This document shows positions 17,590 to 26,515 of a stretch of 64,000 bases of DNA, one piece after another. The notes under the pieces are model-generated. The model was not told the origin of the DNA. It saw only the letters and a program-made list of their open reading frames with translations, and made no database searches. Position 1 is the first letter of the stretch, and each line of letters starts with the position of its first letter. The stretch spans positions 3,582,501 through 3,646,500 of the forward strand of contig NZ_VWNA01000001.1 in assembly GCF_009600605.1 (NCBI RefSeq), given 5' to 3'. The position numbers and the translations under genes were made by a program. Source of the DNA: Segnochrobactrum spirostomi (GTDB lineage: Bacteria; Pseudomonadota; Alphaproteobacteria; Rhizobiales; Segnochrobactraceae).

Positions 17590-18623
17590 CGATGGTCCGC
17601 GCCGTCGTGCGCAGACCGCTGCCCGCTCGCATCGTGCTGGCGATGGCGGCGCTGGCGCTGCTTGCCCCCATCGTCGCCGTCTTCCTGGGCGTCGTCGACA
17701 TCCCGCCCGCCCATGTGATCGGCGTCTTCCTGGGGCAGGGGCCGGCGGATGCGCGGTCGATCATCTGGGACATCCGCTTTCCGCGCATCGTCACCGGCAT
17801 GCTCGCCGGCGTGAACCTCGCCGTCGCCGGTCTTCTGTTGCAGACCGTCACCCGCAATCCGCTGGCCGACCCCTCGATCATGGGCATCTCGCAGGGGGCG
17901 ACCCTCGCGGTGAGCCTGTTCCTGCTGCTCTCCGTCTATATCCACCACGCCGGCTCCACGGACCTGCCGGAACTGCCGGTGGCCTGGCTGCCGACGGTCG
18001 GGACCCTGGGCGGTCTCGCCGCCGGCGGCCTCGTCTACGCCTTGGCCTTTCGGCGCGATCTCGGTCCGTTGCGCGTCACGCTCTGCGGCATCGCGGTCGG
18101 GGCCGTCCTGCATGCGCTCGCCATCGGATTGATCGCCGGCTGGGGGTCGAACCGCCTCGAGGTTCTGCTCGAGTGGCTGTCGGGCAGTCTCTATGCCCGA
18201 AGCTGGCAGCACGCCGCGGTGCTCGCGCCGTACACGGTGTCGGGGCTGCTGGTGCTGCCGCTGATCCGGCGGCCCCTGGAACTGCTGAGCCTCGATGCGT
18301 CCGTGGCCCAATCCTTCGGCCTCGCCTATCGCCGTCAGTTCTCGCTCGCGTTGCTCTTGTCGTGCGCGCTCGCGGCGAGTGCGGTCGGGACGGTGGGGCC
18401 GATCGTGTTCGTCGGCTTGGTCGTGCCGCATCTCGCCCGGTCTCTGGCGGGAAGGCACAGCGCTCTCGTTCTGCCGCTGACGGTCGCGTTGGGCTCCATC
18501 GTCGTGACGTTCGGCGACCTCGTCGGCCGCTTGCTCGGCCGGGCCGAGGAAATCCCGATCGGGGTGATCACGGCCCTGTTCGGTGTGCCGGTATTGGTCG
18601 CGCTGATCCGCAGAACCCCGTGA
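17586..18623 (+). CDS. FecCD-family iron-siderophore permease 2
   Basis: A 345-residue partner permease whose ATG overlaps the previous stop (ATGA). RFPRIVTGMLAGVNLAVAG followed by LLLQTVTRNPLADPSIMG is the FecCD signature, and GPIVFVGLVVPHLARSLAG is the ATPase-contact region. The heterodimer with permease 1 would form the channel. The open frame extends further upstream within permease 1, but only the part from 17586 shows family motifs. Confidence 0.93.
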   Translation: MTMVRAVVRRPLPARIVLAMAALALLAPIVAVFLGVVDIPPAHVIGVFLGQGPADARSIIWDIRFPRIVTGMLAGVNLAVAGLLLQTVTRNPLADPSIMGISQGATLAVSLFLLLSVYIHHAGSTDLPELPVAWLPTVGTLGGLAAGGLVYALAFRRDLGPLRVTLCGIAVGAVLHALAIGLIAGWGSNRLEVLLEWLSGSLYARSWQHAAVLAPYTVSGLLVLPLIRRPLELLSLDASVAQSFGLAYRRQFSLALLLSCALAASAVGTVGPIVFVGLVVPHLARSLAGRHSALVLPLTVALGSIVVTFGDLVGRLLGRAEEIPIGVITALFGVPVLVALIRRTP

Positions 18624-18630
18624 GAGATCC

Positions 18631-19476
18631 ATGCTTCTGACTTGCTCGGCTCTGTCCGTCAGCTATGGCCGCCGAAAGGCCCTCTCGGGCCTCGATCTCT
18701 CGATAGGGTCCGGCGAGATCCGCGCTTTGATCGGCCCCAACGGCTCGGGCAAGAGCACGGCGCTCCAGGCGCTCGCGGGCCTCATCCGCCCCGACGAGGG
18801 GCATGTCGCCCTCGACGGGCGCGCGGTCGGCACGCTGTCGCGCCGGGACCTCGCGAAACGCCTCGCCTTCCTGCCGCAGCAACCCTCCGCGCCCGACGAG
18901 ATGACGGTCGGCCAACTGGTCCGGCAGGGTCGGTTCGCCCATGTCGGGCTGCTGCGGAGCTACTCGTCCCGCGACGAGGAGGCCATTCAGTGGGCTTTGG
19001 AGAGCACCGGCCTGACGGCGCTGGCCGATCGAAGCCTGAGGGAGCTCTCCGGGGGCGAACGCCAGCGGGCTTGGATTTCGGCGGCGATCGCCCAGGAGGC
19101 CGGCATCCTGCTGCTCGACGAGCCGACCTCCTTCCTCGATATCGGCTACCAGATCGAAGTGCTCGATCTCGTCCACCGACTCAGCCGCGAGCGCGGCGTG
19201 ACGATCGTGATGTCGATCCACGATCTCAATCAAGCCATGTCGATCTGCGACCGGATCTGCCTGCTCCAGGAGGGCAAGCGCGTCTTCGACGGGGTGCCGG
19301 ACGATCTCGCCCGAAGCGGGCTGATCGAACACGTGTTCCGGGTCAAAGGGCGCTTCGTGCAACTGGCGCCGGACACGCCCCCGCATTTCGACGTCGAACT
19401 GGCGCGCCGAGCGGCATCGCCGCGCACCACCGACGGCCTCTCACCAGCGACACTTGAACGTAGGCTTGCACGATGA
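18631..19476 (+). CDS. Iron-siderophore ABC transporter ATP-binding protein (FepC type)
   Basis: A 281-residue ATPase. Walker A is GPNGSGKST, the Q-loop lies in LAFLPQQPSAPDEMTVGQLV, the signature is LSGGERQRAWIS, Walker B is GILLLDEPTSFLD and the switch His is in SIHDLNQAM. The Tyr/Gly/Arg-rich N-terminus SVSYGRRKALSGL is typical of FepC/FhuC. It starts 7 bp after the second permease. Its stop is embedded in the ATG of the methyltransferase gene. Confidence 0.93.
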   Translation: MLLTCSALSVSYGRRKALSGLDLSIGSGEIRALIGPNGSGKSTALQALAGLIRPDEGHVALDGRAVGTLSRRDLAKRLAFLPQQPSAPDEMTVGQLVRQGRFAHVGLLRSYSSRDEEAIQWALESTGLTALADRSLRELSGGERQRAWISAAIAQEAGILLLDEPTSFLDIGYQIEVLDLVHRLSRERGVTIVMSIHDLNQAMSICDRICLLQEGKRVFDGVPDDLARSGLIEHVFRVKGRFVQLAPDTPPHFDVELARRAASPRTTDGLSPATLERRLAR

Positions 19477-20180
19477 ATGGACATGCGGGGGACGGACATG
19501 CTGGGGACAAGGTGAAGGCGATCCCGACCTGGTACGTCGATCCGAGCGCCGAGAACGCCATGGGCGACGGCCACGCCCCGATCTGGCGGCACCTCATCGG
19601 TCTCATTCCCGAGCGCGATCTGAGCGCCAAGACGGTTCTCGATTTCGGCTGCAATCAGGGCGGCTTCCTGCGCCATCTGCACGCCTTGCGCCCCTTCCGC
19701 CGGGCGCTCGGCCTGGACATCGCCGAACGGTCGATCGCGACCGCCAACAGCCTGAAGGGCAACCTTCCGATCCAATATCAGACGGGGGCCGATGTCTCAG
19801 GTTGGACCGAGACGTTCGATCTCGCGTTCAGCCACGAGGTCGTCTACCTGATCCCGGACATCGATGCTCACGCCCGGGATATCCGGCAGGCGTTGAAGAC
19901 CGACGGCATCTACTACGCCGTGACCGGCTGCCACACCGACAACCCGCTCTGGCCGAAATGGCGTTCCCTCGTCGCGGAGCGCACCAACACCGTCGTGCAG
20001 GACCGCTCCGTCAGCGACTACGCGAAGGCCTTCGCGGCGGCGGGCTTCACGGTGTCCGCCCGAAAGATCCTCTATGACGGTTTCATCCCCTACGCGCCGG
20101 ACGGTTGGACGCCGGACTTCATGGACGCCCTCGATTATTACAGCCAGACCAAGATCGTGTTCAGGCTCGTCAAACACTAG
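19473..20180 (+). CDS. Class I SAM-dependent methyltransferase, terminal gene of siderophore operon
   Basis: 235 residues. SAM motif I is VLDFGCNQGGFLRHL at about 55-69, followed by an acidic end of strand 2 (ALGLDIAERSI) and motif-IV-like FDLAFSHEVVYLIPD. No known substrate domain is recognised. The ATG overlaps the ATPase stop by ATGA, so co-translation with the importer is expected. Possible roles are methylation of an incoming metallophore or a bound breakdown product, or of a small thiol or metalloid. These are guesses from position. A Gly/His/Asp-rich N-terminal stretch (NGHAGDGHAGD) with two near-identical units stands out and might bind metal. Confidence 0.85.
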   Translation: MNGHAGDGHAGDKVKAIPTWYVDPSAENAMGDGHAPIWRHLIGLIPERDLSAKTVLDFGCNQGGFLRHLHALRPFRRALGLDIAERSIATANSLKGNLPIQYQTGADVSGWTETFDLAFSHEVVYLIPDIDAHARDIRQALKTDGIYYAVTGCHTDNPLWPKWRSLVAERTNTVVQDRSVSDYAKAFAAAGFTVSARKILYDGFIPYAPDGWTPDFMDALDYYSQTKIVFRLVKH

Positions 20181-20207
20181 GGAAGACAGACCGCGCTGAA
20201 AACGATC

Positions 20208-20245
20208 GAGGCCCCATCCGCCTCGGATGAAGCGGACGGAGCCTC
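20208..20245 (-). terminator. Imperfect hairpin terminator of the polyamine-type operon
   Basis: Two 17-nt arms around a GGAT loop pair at 14 positions on the plus strand. The three A/C mismatches become G-U wobbles on the minus strand, so the stem is complete only in minus-strand RNA. It lies 30 bp downstream of the minus-strand binding-protein gene and between convergent operons, as expected of a terminator for 20275-24078. Confidence 0.6.
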
Positions 20246-20274
20246 GCAGGTGAGGTCGGCGTGAGGTCTTGGCG

Positions 20275-21309
20275 TTACTTCGTCAGTTCCGTCCAGATTC
20301 GGCTGTAGATCTGCTGCACGTCGGCCGGGCAGGTGACCTGGATGTGACCGGCGGACTTGAGGGCGGGCGGGATCACCATCTCGGGTGCCGTCAGGAGGTC
20401 CTTATCCATGAACGCCTCGGAGCCCTGGATCGCGTTGCCGTAGCGGGTGTAATTCGAGACCAGCGCGGCGTTCTCCGGCGCCATGATGAAGTTCAGGAAC
20501 AGCTTGGCGTTCTCGACATTCTTGGCGTCGGCGAGAATGGCGACGTTGTCCTGCCAGATCGCATAGCCTTCCTTCGGATAGCCGTAGGCGAAGTGCGGAT
20601 TCTCGGCGCGGATGCGCATGGCGGCGCCATTCCAGAAGATCGAGGCGTCGAGGTCTTCCTTGATGAACTTTTCGAAGCTCGGATAATCGATCGATGCCCA
20701 ATAGGGCTTGGCCGCCGCGAGCTTGTCGCGCGCCGCCTTGAGGATCGCCTTGTCCGTCGTGCAGGGCTGGCCGCCGACATATTCGATCGCCATGTCGATG
20801 ACGTCGCTCATCGAGGGGACGACGTTGATCTTGCCCTTCAACGCGTCCGGCGGGTCGAAGATGACCGCGGAGGTGTTGATGTCACCCTTGTAGACGTTCG
20901 TGTTGACCATGACGCCGGTGGTGCCCCAAACCCACGGCGCGGTGTAGTGGCGGCCTTTGTCCCAGCCCACGGCCACCCATTGCGGCTCGACGTTCTTGAA
21001 GTTCGACATCTGGGACGGCTCGCTCTTCAGGAGCAGTCCCTTCTCGATGTAGATCGGAACCACCGACGCCGACGGCACCACGATGTCGAAGCCGTGACCG
21101 CCGGCCTCGATCTTGGCGATCGCAGTTTCGTTGGAATCGTACTCGGTGACGGTGACCTTGACGTCGTAGGTCTTCTCGAACTTCTTGATCAGATCCGGCG
21201 GGGTGTAGAGGCCGAAATTGAAGATGTTGAGCTGCCCTTCGGCCAGGGCGGGGGCGGTTGCGACCGACAGGATGACCGCCGCGGCGGCCACGAGAGACGC
21301 GGGTTTCAT
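20275..21309 (-). CDS. PotD-type polyamine-like solute-binding protein
   Basis: A 344-residue periplasmic protein with signal peptide MKPASLVAAAAVILSVATA and cleavage near LAE-GQ. The mature start LNIFNFGLYTPPDLIKKFEK is the pattern of the spermidine/putrescine class. Later LFLNFIMAPENAALVSNYTRYGN matches the C-terminal lobe of that class. It is the last gene of a minus-strand operon ordered ATPase, permease, permease, binding protein. Ligand specificity cannot be read. The facing amidohydrolase suggests a compound released from or broken down to an amine or amide. Confidence 0.88.
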   Translation of the reverse strand: MKPASLVAAAAVILSVATAPALAEGQLNIFNFGLYTPPDLIKKFEKTYDVKVTVTEYDSNETAIAKIEAGGHGFDIVVPSASVVPIYIEKGLLLKSEPSQMSNFKNVEPQWVAVGWDKGRHYTAPWVWGTTGVMVNTNVYKGDINTSAVIFDPPDALKGKINVVPSMSDVIDMAIEYVGGQPCTTDKAILKAARDKLAAAKPYWASIDYPSFEKFIKEDLDASIFWNGAAMRIRAENPHFAYGYPKEGYAIWQDNVAILADAKNVENAKLFLNFIMAPENAALVSNYTRYGNAIQGSEAFMDKDLLTAPEMVIPPALKSAGHIQVTCPADVQQIYSRIWTELTK

Positions 21310-21327
21310 CGAGTTCTCCTCTGAAGT

Positions 21328-22131
21328 TCAGTTCTTTTTTCGTGTTGCGGCCCAAGACCCCGCCACGATCAGCACGCTGACCAGAAGAATGAGCGAGGAA
21401 ATGGCGTAGATTTCCGACGTGAGATTGCGCCGCAGCTCTCCCATCAGATAGGTCGGCAGGGTCTCCTGACCGGGCGACTTCAGGAAGTCGCTCATGACGA
21501 CGTCGTCGAGGGAGACGACGAAGGCCAGCATGAAACCTGCCATGATGCCGGGGGCGAGGAGCGGCAGGGTCACGCGGCGGAAGGTGTAGAAGCGGCTCGC
21601 ATAGAGGTCGGCGGCGGCCGTCTCGAGGCTCAGGTCCATGCCCTCGAGCCGCGCGCGGATCGGCAGGTAGGCGAACGGCACGCAGAAGGTGGTGTGGGCC
21701 GCGATCAGGAAGCCGAGGCCTGTATAGCCCGTCGCCGCCTTGATCTGGCCGACGATGATAAGGAGCGCGATCGCCAGGACGATCTCGGGGACCATCAGGG
21801 GCTGGTTGAGGATCAGGTGGACCGCGCCTTCGCCGCGGAAGCCGTCGCCGCGCGTGGTGGCGAGCGCGGCCATGATGGCGAACACGGTCGAGATGACGGC
21901 GGCCGACGTTGCCAGGATCAGGGAGTTCAGGGCGGCGTCGAGGAAGGCCTCGTTGTGCAGCGCCGCCCCATACCATTTGAGCGACAGTCCCTCCCAGTTG
22001 CCGATCACATTGCCCGAGTTGAACGAGTAGGTGACCAGGATGACCATGGGCACGTAGAGGATGACGAAGCAGGTGATCGCCAGCATCTCCGCGCCGCGCA
22101 GACGTTTAACGTTGAAACCGCGCTCAGCCAT
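21328..22131 (-). CDS. ABC transporter permease, PotC type
   Basis: A 267-residue inner-membrane permease with about six helices. It begins near MLAITCFVILYVPMVILVTYSF. The coupling loop is LSLETAAADLYASRFYTFRRV with LPLLAPGIMAG after it, and AFVVSLDDVVMSDFL is typical of PotC. It overlaps the preceding permease gene by 8 bp and is followed by an 18-bp gap to the binding-protein gene. Confidence 0.92.
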   Translation of the reverse strand: MAERGFNVKRLRGAEMLAITCFVILYVPMVILVTYSFNSGNVIGNWEGLSLKWYGAALHNEAFLDAALNSLILATSAAVISTVFAIMAALATTRGDGFRGEGAVHLILNQPLMVPEIVLAIALLIIVGQIKAATGYTGLGFLIAAHTTFCVPFAYLPIRARLEGMDLSLETAAADLYASRFYTFRRVTLPLLAPGIMAGFMLAFVVSLDDVVMSDFLKSPGQETLPTYLMGELRRNLTSEIYAISSLILLVSVLIVAGSWAATRKKN

Positions 22132-23017
22132 GATTGCGCCCGTTCCGGCCCGAAGTGATCCGCGTGTACCAAACGAGCGCCGCCAAGACCAAGATCGTCA
22201 GCGTGATCGAGAGGGCGGCGCCGAGCGGCCAGTTGCGGCCCTGGCCGAACTGCATGTCGATCAGGTTGCCCAGCATCATCGACTTGCCGCCGCCCATGAT
22301 GCGCGGCGTCACGTAGGCGCCGAGCGAGGGCACGAACACCAGGATCGAGCCCGCGATGATGCCGGGGCGCACCAGCGGCAGGATCACGCGCCGCAGGCAG
22401 AACAGCCGCGAGGCATAGAGGTCGTAGCTCGCCTCCGCCAACCGGAAGTCGAATTTCTCGATCGCGGCATAGACGGGCAGCACCATGAGCGGCAGGAACA
22501 CGTAGGTCATGCCGAGCAGCACGGCGAAGTCCGTGAACATCATCTGGATCGGCTTCTGGATGAGGCCGAGCGCGAGCAGCACGCGGTTGATGACGCCCTC
22601 CGATCGGATCATCTCCTGCACGGCGATGGTGCGCACGAGCAGGTTGGTCCAGAACGGGATGGTGATGAGGAGCAGCCAGAAGCCGCGCTGGGAGGCCGGT
22701 CGGGTTGCGATGAACCAGGCCGTCGGCAGCCCGAAGATCAGGGTGAGCAGCGTCGTCGCGAGCGAGAGGCCGATCGAACGGGCCAGAATGACGAGGTTGG
22801 CGTCAGAAATGCTGACTGTGTTGTCGAAGATATCGCGCTCGAAGAGAACCGAGAACCAGCCGTCGGTCGAGAAAATCCATTTGACGTTGCCGAAATCGCC
22901 GGGCGTCAGCAGCGAATAGACGACGACGAGGGCGAGCGGCAGGATCGAGAACAGCATCACGATCGTCACCGCCGGAAGGACGAGGGCCCAGCGGCGCCAA
23001 GGCTCCGACGTCTTCAT
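22124..23017 (-). CDS. ABC transporter permease, PotB type
   Basis: A 297-residue permease. About six helices are visible, starting near [22 protein letters not shown]. The ATPase-contact loop is [21 protein letters not shown] followed by ILPLVRPGI, and [20 protein letters not shown] is a characteristic PotB segment. It overlaps the ATPase stop by 4 bp (ATGA) and the next permease by 8 bp. Confidence 0.92.
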   Translation of the reverse strand: MKTSEPWRRWALVLPAVTIVMLFSILPLALVVVYSLLTPGDFGNVKWIFSTDGWFSVLFERDIFDNTVSISDANLVILARSIGLSLATTLLTLIFGLPTAWFIATRPASQRGFWLLLITIPFWTNLLVRTIAVQEMIRSEGVINRVLLALGLIQKPIQMMFTDFAVLLGMTYVFLPLMVLPVYAAIEKFDFRLAEASYDLYASRLFCLRRVILPLVRPGIIAGSILVFVPSLGAYVTPRIMGGGKSMMLGNLIDMQFGQGRNWPLGAALSITLTILVLAALVWYTRITSGRNGRNHG

Positions 23018-24078
23018 GCCGCGCCTCCCTCGTCGGCCAGCACCCGGAGCGCCTCGGCGGGGAGGGAGACCGGGACACTCTCGCCCTCGGCAAAGCGCGT
23101 CCCGCCATGAAGCGCATTCTGCACGCGGGCGACGAGCGGGAGGCCGTCGGGCAGGGCGAGATGGACGTGGGTGTCGGTGCCGAAGAAGACGAGCTGCTTG
23201 ATCTCGGCCTCGAGCACCAGCGCACCGGGGAGGGTGGTCGCGAGCGCCAGGTGCTCCGGCCGGATCATCAGCGTTACCGGGCCCTCGGGAACACCGTCGA
23301 GCGCGACCGCGGCCGCGCCGAACCGGACGGTGCCGCTCGCCGCGTGCGCGGGCAGGAAATTGGACTCGCCGATGAAGCCGGCGACGAAGCGGTTGGCCGG
23401 CCGGTCGTAGAGTTCGCGCGGGGTCGCGATCTGCTGCACCCGCCCGCCGCTCATCACGGCGATGCGGTCGGACATCGTCAGCGCTTCTTCCTGGTCGTGC
23501 GTGACGAAGATGAAGGTGAGCCCGGTCTCGCGCTGGAGCCGCTTCAGCTCGATCTGCATCTCCTTGCGCAGCTTCATGTCGAGCGCCGACAGTGGTTCGT
23601 CGAGCAAGAGGATGCGCGGCTTGGCCACCAGCGCGCGGGCGAGGGCGACGCGCTGCTGCTGGCCGCCGGATAGCTCGGAACTCTTGCGGTCCTTCAGGTG
23701 CCCGAGCTGAACCAGCTTCAGCATGGCCTCCACGGCGGGCGTGATCTCGGCGCGGGGGCGGCCCTGCGCCTCGAGCGCGAACGCCACGTTCTGGCCCACG
23801 GTCATGTGCGGGAAGAGAGCGTAGTTCTGGAACACCGTGTTGACCGGCCGCTGGTTCGGCGGCATCCGCGCGATGTCGTGGCCGTCGAGCACGAGCGCGC
23901 CGCCGCTCGGGGCGCTGAAGCCCGCGATCAGCCGCAGCAGGGTCGTCTTACCGCATCCCGAGGGGCCGAGCAGGGTGAAGAACTCTCCCTCCGCGATGGA
24001 GAAGCTCACCTCGTGGAGCGCGGTCACCGCGCCGTCGCCAGACCCGAAGCGTTTCGTGAGTTCGCGAATGTCGAGCAT
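23014..24078 (-). CDS. ABC transporter ATP-binding protein, PotA type
   Basis: A 354-residue ATPase. Walker A is [12 protein letters not shown], the Q-loop is in [17 protein letters not shown], the signature is [15 protein letters not shown], Walker B is [12 protein letters not shown] and the switch His is in [12 protein letters not shown]-terminal TOBE-like region follows ([10 protein letters not shown]). I chose the ATG at 24078 ([12 protein letters not shown]); a TTG at 24096 would add six residues. It is the first gene of the operon, and its promoter overlaps the TetR operator region. Confidence 0.92.
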   Translation of the reverse strand: MLDIRELTKRFGSGDGAVTALHEVSFSIAEGEFFTLLGPSGCGKTTLLRLIAGFSAPSGGALVLDGHDIARMPPNQRPVNTVFQNYALFPHMTVGQNVAFALEAQGRPRAEITPAVEAMLKLVQLGHLKDRKSSELSGGQQQRVALARALVAKPRILLLDEPLSALDMKLRKEMQIELKRLQRETGLTFIFVTHDQEEALTMSDRIAVMSGGRVQQIATPRELYDRPANRFVAGFIGESNFLPAHAASGTVRFGAAAVALDGVPEGPVTLMIRPEHLALATTLPGALVLEAEIKQLVFFGTDTHVHLALPDGLPLVARVQNALHGGTRFAEGESVPVSLPAEALRVLADEGGAA

Positions 24079-24112
24079 CTGCCTCTTCGTCCCCAAGGGC
24101 CTCCAATATGCG

Positions 24113-24138
24113 TATTGACAAAGTTTCTTTAGTCAATA
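24113..24138. promoter_or_regulatory. Composite palindromic operator and promoter between TetR and the polyamine-type operon
   Basis: The arms TATTGAC (24113-24119) and GTCAATA (24132-24138) are perfect inverted repeats. Inside them AAAG-TTT-CTTT forms an inner inverted repeat, so the whole 26 bp is almost one continuous palindrome with a single extra A. TTGACA (24115) is a consensus -35 box and TAAAAT (24137-24142) lies 16 bp later as a -10 box for the tetR gene at 24161. Binding here would block both divergent promoters, the classic TetR arrangement. Confidence 0.75.
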
Positions 24139-24160
24139 AAATTTTTTACCGAGACAAGAA

Positions 24161-24865
24161 ATGTCACGAAACATCCGGATGGCCGCCCCGTTGAGTGATC
24201 TGAGCCAGGTGGAAACGGGGCTGCGCAGCCGTAAGAAGGCGAAGCGCCGGAACGACATCGTCGTTGCGGCGCGCGCGCTGTTCGCCACGCAGGGCATCGA
24301 CGCCACCACGATGGCGGACATCGCCGCGGCCGTGGGCATCTCCACGCCGACCGTCTTCAATTATTTCGGGTCGAAGGACGGCATTCTCATCGCGCTGATC
24401 AACGAGGGGACGACGGAGGCGCGCGAGCGCGACCGACCGCTCCATTGGCGCGAAGGCACCGACCTCGCGACCCTCATCGTGAAGATGTTCCTGCGGGTCT
24501 CGGCCCGCACGCTGGAGATCGCCGACAAGCAGCTCTGGCGCTATGCCGAGTCGGCGGCGATCCGCCATCCCGAGACGGAGTTCGCCCAGCAATATGCGAG
24601 CGTGTCCGAAGCGCTGGTGGGCGTCGTCGCCGAGTTCTTCGACGCGCTCGACTTGAGCCTCCGCAGCGGGGCGCCGACCTCGTCGCCGTTCCTGGCGCGG
24701 CTGTTCCACGATGTCTGGATGCCATTGTTCCTGCGCCTCATCTCCGAAGAGGAGCACACCCTCGACGCGCACGAGGACGCCCTGCGGGCGCACATGGTTC
24801 CGCTCGTCCACATGCTGTTCGACGAGGCGACCGTCGCGGCGCCGCGCCGCAAGAGGATCCGCTGA
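24161..24865 (+). CDS. TetR/AcrR-family regulator
   Basis: 234 residues. An N-terminal basic segment (RSRKKAKRRNDI) leads into the TetR helix-turn-helix: AARALFATQGIDATTMADIA then AAVGISTPTVFNYFGSKDGI at about 36-76. The rest is an all-helical ligand domain. It is divergent from the polyamine-type importer, and directly abuts the amidohydrolase gene (its TGA is followed at once by ATG). It is therefore the likely repressor of both units through the palindrome at 24113-24138. The effector is unknown. Confidence 0.9.
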   Translation: MSRNIRMAAPLSDLSQVETGLRSRKKAKRRNDIVVAARALFATQGIDATTMADIAAAVGISTPTVFNYFGSKDGILIALINEGTTEARERDRPLHWREGTDLATLIVKMFLRVSARTLEIADKQLWRYAESAAIRHPETEFAQQYASVSEALVGVVAEFFDALDLSLRSGAPTSSPFLARLFHDVWMPLFLRLISEEEHTLDAHEDALRAHMVPLVHMLFDEATVAAPRRKRIR

Positions 24866-26515
24866 ATGACCGCCTCCCTGATCTTTCTCAACGCACGCGT
24901 CCTGACCATGGACGAGGACGCGCCGCGGGCGGAGGCGGTCGCGGTCGGCGGCAATCGCATCCTCGCCGTCGGCGACCGGGAGACCGTCATGGCCCATGCG
25001 GGTGCCGACACGCGCATCGTCGATGCCGCCGGCGCCACCCTGATGCCCGGCTTCGTCGAAAGCCACGTGCACCTGTTCTCGGGCGCCTACGGGCAGACCC
25101 TGCTTCAACTCGCCGACGTCGCCGGCTTCGCGGCGATGAAGGCGGCCGTCGAGGCCTTCGCCGCCGCGCGGCCGAACGAGGGCCTCCTGTTCGCCCAAGG
25201 CGCGGATTACGAGATTCTCGGCGCCGGCACCCGGCTCGATCGTCATGCGCTCGACGCGATGTCTCCGGACCGCCCGCTCGCGGTGATGGCGCGGGATTTC
25301 CACACCCTGTTCGCGAACACGGCGGCGTTGCGCGCCGCGGGCCTCCTCTACGGCCGCACCTTGCCGGTCGGCAACGAGGTGGTGATGGGCGAGGACGGCC
25401 TCGCCACCGGCGAACTGCGGGAGAAGCTCGCCTTGCTGCCCGTGCTCGCGCTGCGCACCTCGGGCGGCCGCGAGATGCTCGGCATGTCCGGCATCGAGCC
25501 GCCCCAGGCCCCGACGCCCACGGAATGGCGCGAGGATCTCGACGTGCTGAAGGCCGGCATGCGCTTCGTCGCCGCGAAGGGTATCACCTCCCTGCACAAC
25601 ATGGACGGCAACCGTCACCTTCTGGAATTGCTGCGGGATGTCGAGACGGAGGGCGGACTGCTCGCCCGCATCTCCGTGCCGTTCCACCTGACACGCGAAA
25701 TGCCGCTGTCCGAGCTCGACCGCGCCTCGGCCATGGCCGCCGATTTCACCGGCGAGCGGGTGACGAGCCGGCGGGTCAAGATCTTCGTCGACGGCGTCAT
25801 CGAAAGCGGCACGGCCGCCATGCTGGCCGACTACGCGGACCATCCGGGCCTCAAGGGCGAGCCGATCTTCGATGCCGAGACCTTCGCCGCCGCGGCGATC
25901 GAAGCCGACCGTCGCGGCTTGCAGATCACGGTGCACGCCATCGGCGACGCGGCGGTTCGCATCGCGCTCGACGGCTATGCCGCCGCCCGCGCCGCCAACG
26001 GCCCGCGCGACAGCCGGCACCGCATCGAGCATATCGAAATGATCGATCCGGCCGACATCGGCCGGTTCGTCGAACTCGGCGTCGTCGCCTCCTTCCAGCC
26101 CCTTCATGCGCCGGTCGGCGAAAATCCGACGACGCGCAGCATCGGCGCGGCGCGCGCGCCCCACGCCTATGCCTGGCGGGCGCTCGCCGAGGCCGGCGCG
26201 ACGGTCGCCTTCTCGTCCGATTGGCCGGTGGTGCCGATCGATCCGCTGCTCGGCATTCAGACGGCGCTGACCCGCGCGCCGCATCTCCCCGGCCTGCCGG
26301 ACCAGCGCCTGCCGCTCCCGGAGGTGCTCGCCGCCTTCACCCGCAACGGCGCCTTCGCCGGCCACATGGAGCACAGCACCGGACGGTTGCGCCCGGGCCT
26401 GCTCGCCGACCTCGTCCTCCTCTCGGCCGACATCGAAGCGACCCCGGTCGACGCGATCGCCGGGCTCGGCGTCCGGATGACGGTGTGCGACGGGCGGATC
26501 ACCCATGAAGCCTGA
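24866..26515 (+). CDS. YtcJ-type metal-dependent amidohydrolase
   Basis: 549 residues of the amidohydrolase superfamily. The N-terminal small domain ARVLTMDEDAPRAEAVAVGG precedes the metal motif FVESHVHLFSG (HxH at about residues 67-69). The remaining metal and catalytic positions are expected in VKIFVDGVIESGTA (candidate carboxylated Lys near 304), TVHAIGD, SRHRIEHIEMI and FSSDWPV (terminal Asp). C-terminal GRLRPGLLADLVLLSADI returns to the small domain. Characterised relatives hydrolyse N-substituted formamides and similar C-N bonds. The TetR gene abuts it upstream and the DUF3237 gene overlaps it by 11 bp, so the three form one transcript. The substrate is probably imported by the facing ABC system. 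Confidence 0.88.
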   Translation: MTASLIFLNARVLTMDEDAPRAEAVAVGGNRILAVGDRETVMAHAGADTRIVDAAGATLMPGFVESHVHLFSGAYGQTLLQLADVAGFAAMKAAVEAFAAARPNEGLLFAQGADYEILGAGTRLDRHALDAMSPDRPLAVMARDFHTLFANTAALRAAGLLYGRTLPVGNEVVMGEDGLATGELREKLALLPVLALRTSGGREMLGMSGIEPPQAPTPTEWREDLDVLKAGMRFVAAKGITSLHNMDGNRHLLELLRDVETEGGLLARISVPFHLTREMPLSELDRASAMAADFTGERVTSRRVKIFVDGVIESGTAAMLADYADHPGLKGEPIFDAETFAAAAIEADRRGLQITVHAIGDAAVRIALDGYAAARAANGPRDSRHRIEHIEMIDPADIGRFVELGVVASFQPLHAPVGENPTTRSIGAARAPHAYAWRALAEAGATVAFSSDWPVVPIDPLLGIQTALTRAPHLPGLPDQRLPLPEVLAAFTRNGAFAGHMEHSTGRLRPGLLADLVLLSADIEATPVDAIAGLGVRMTVCDGRITHEA

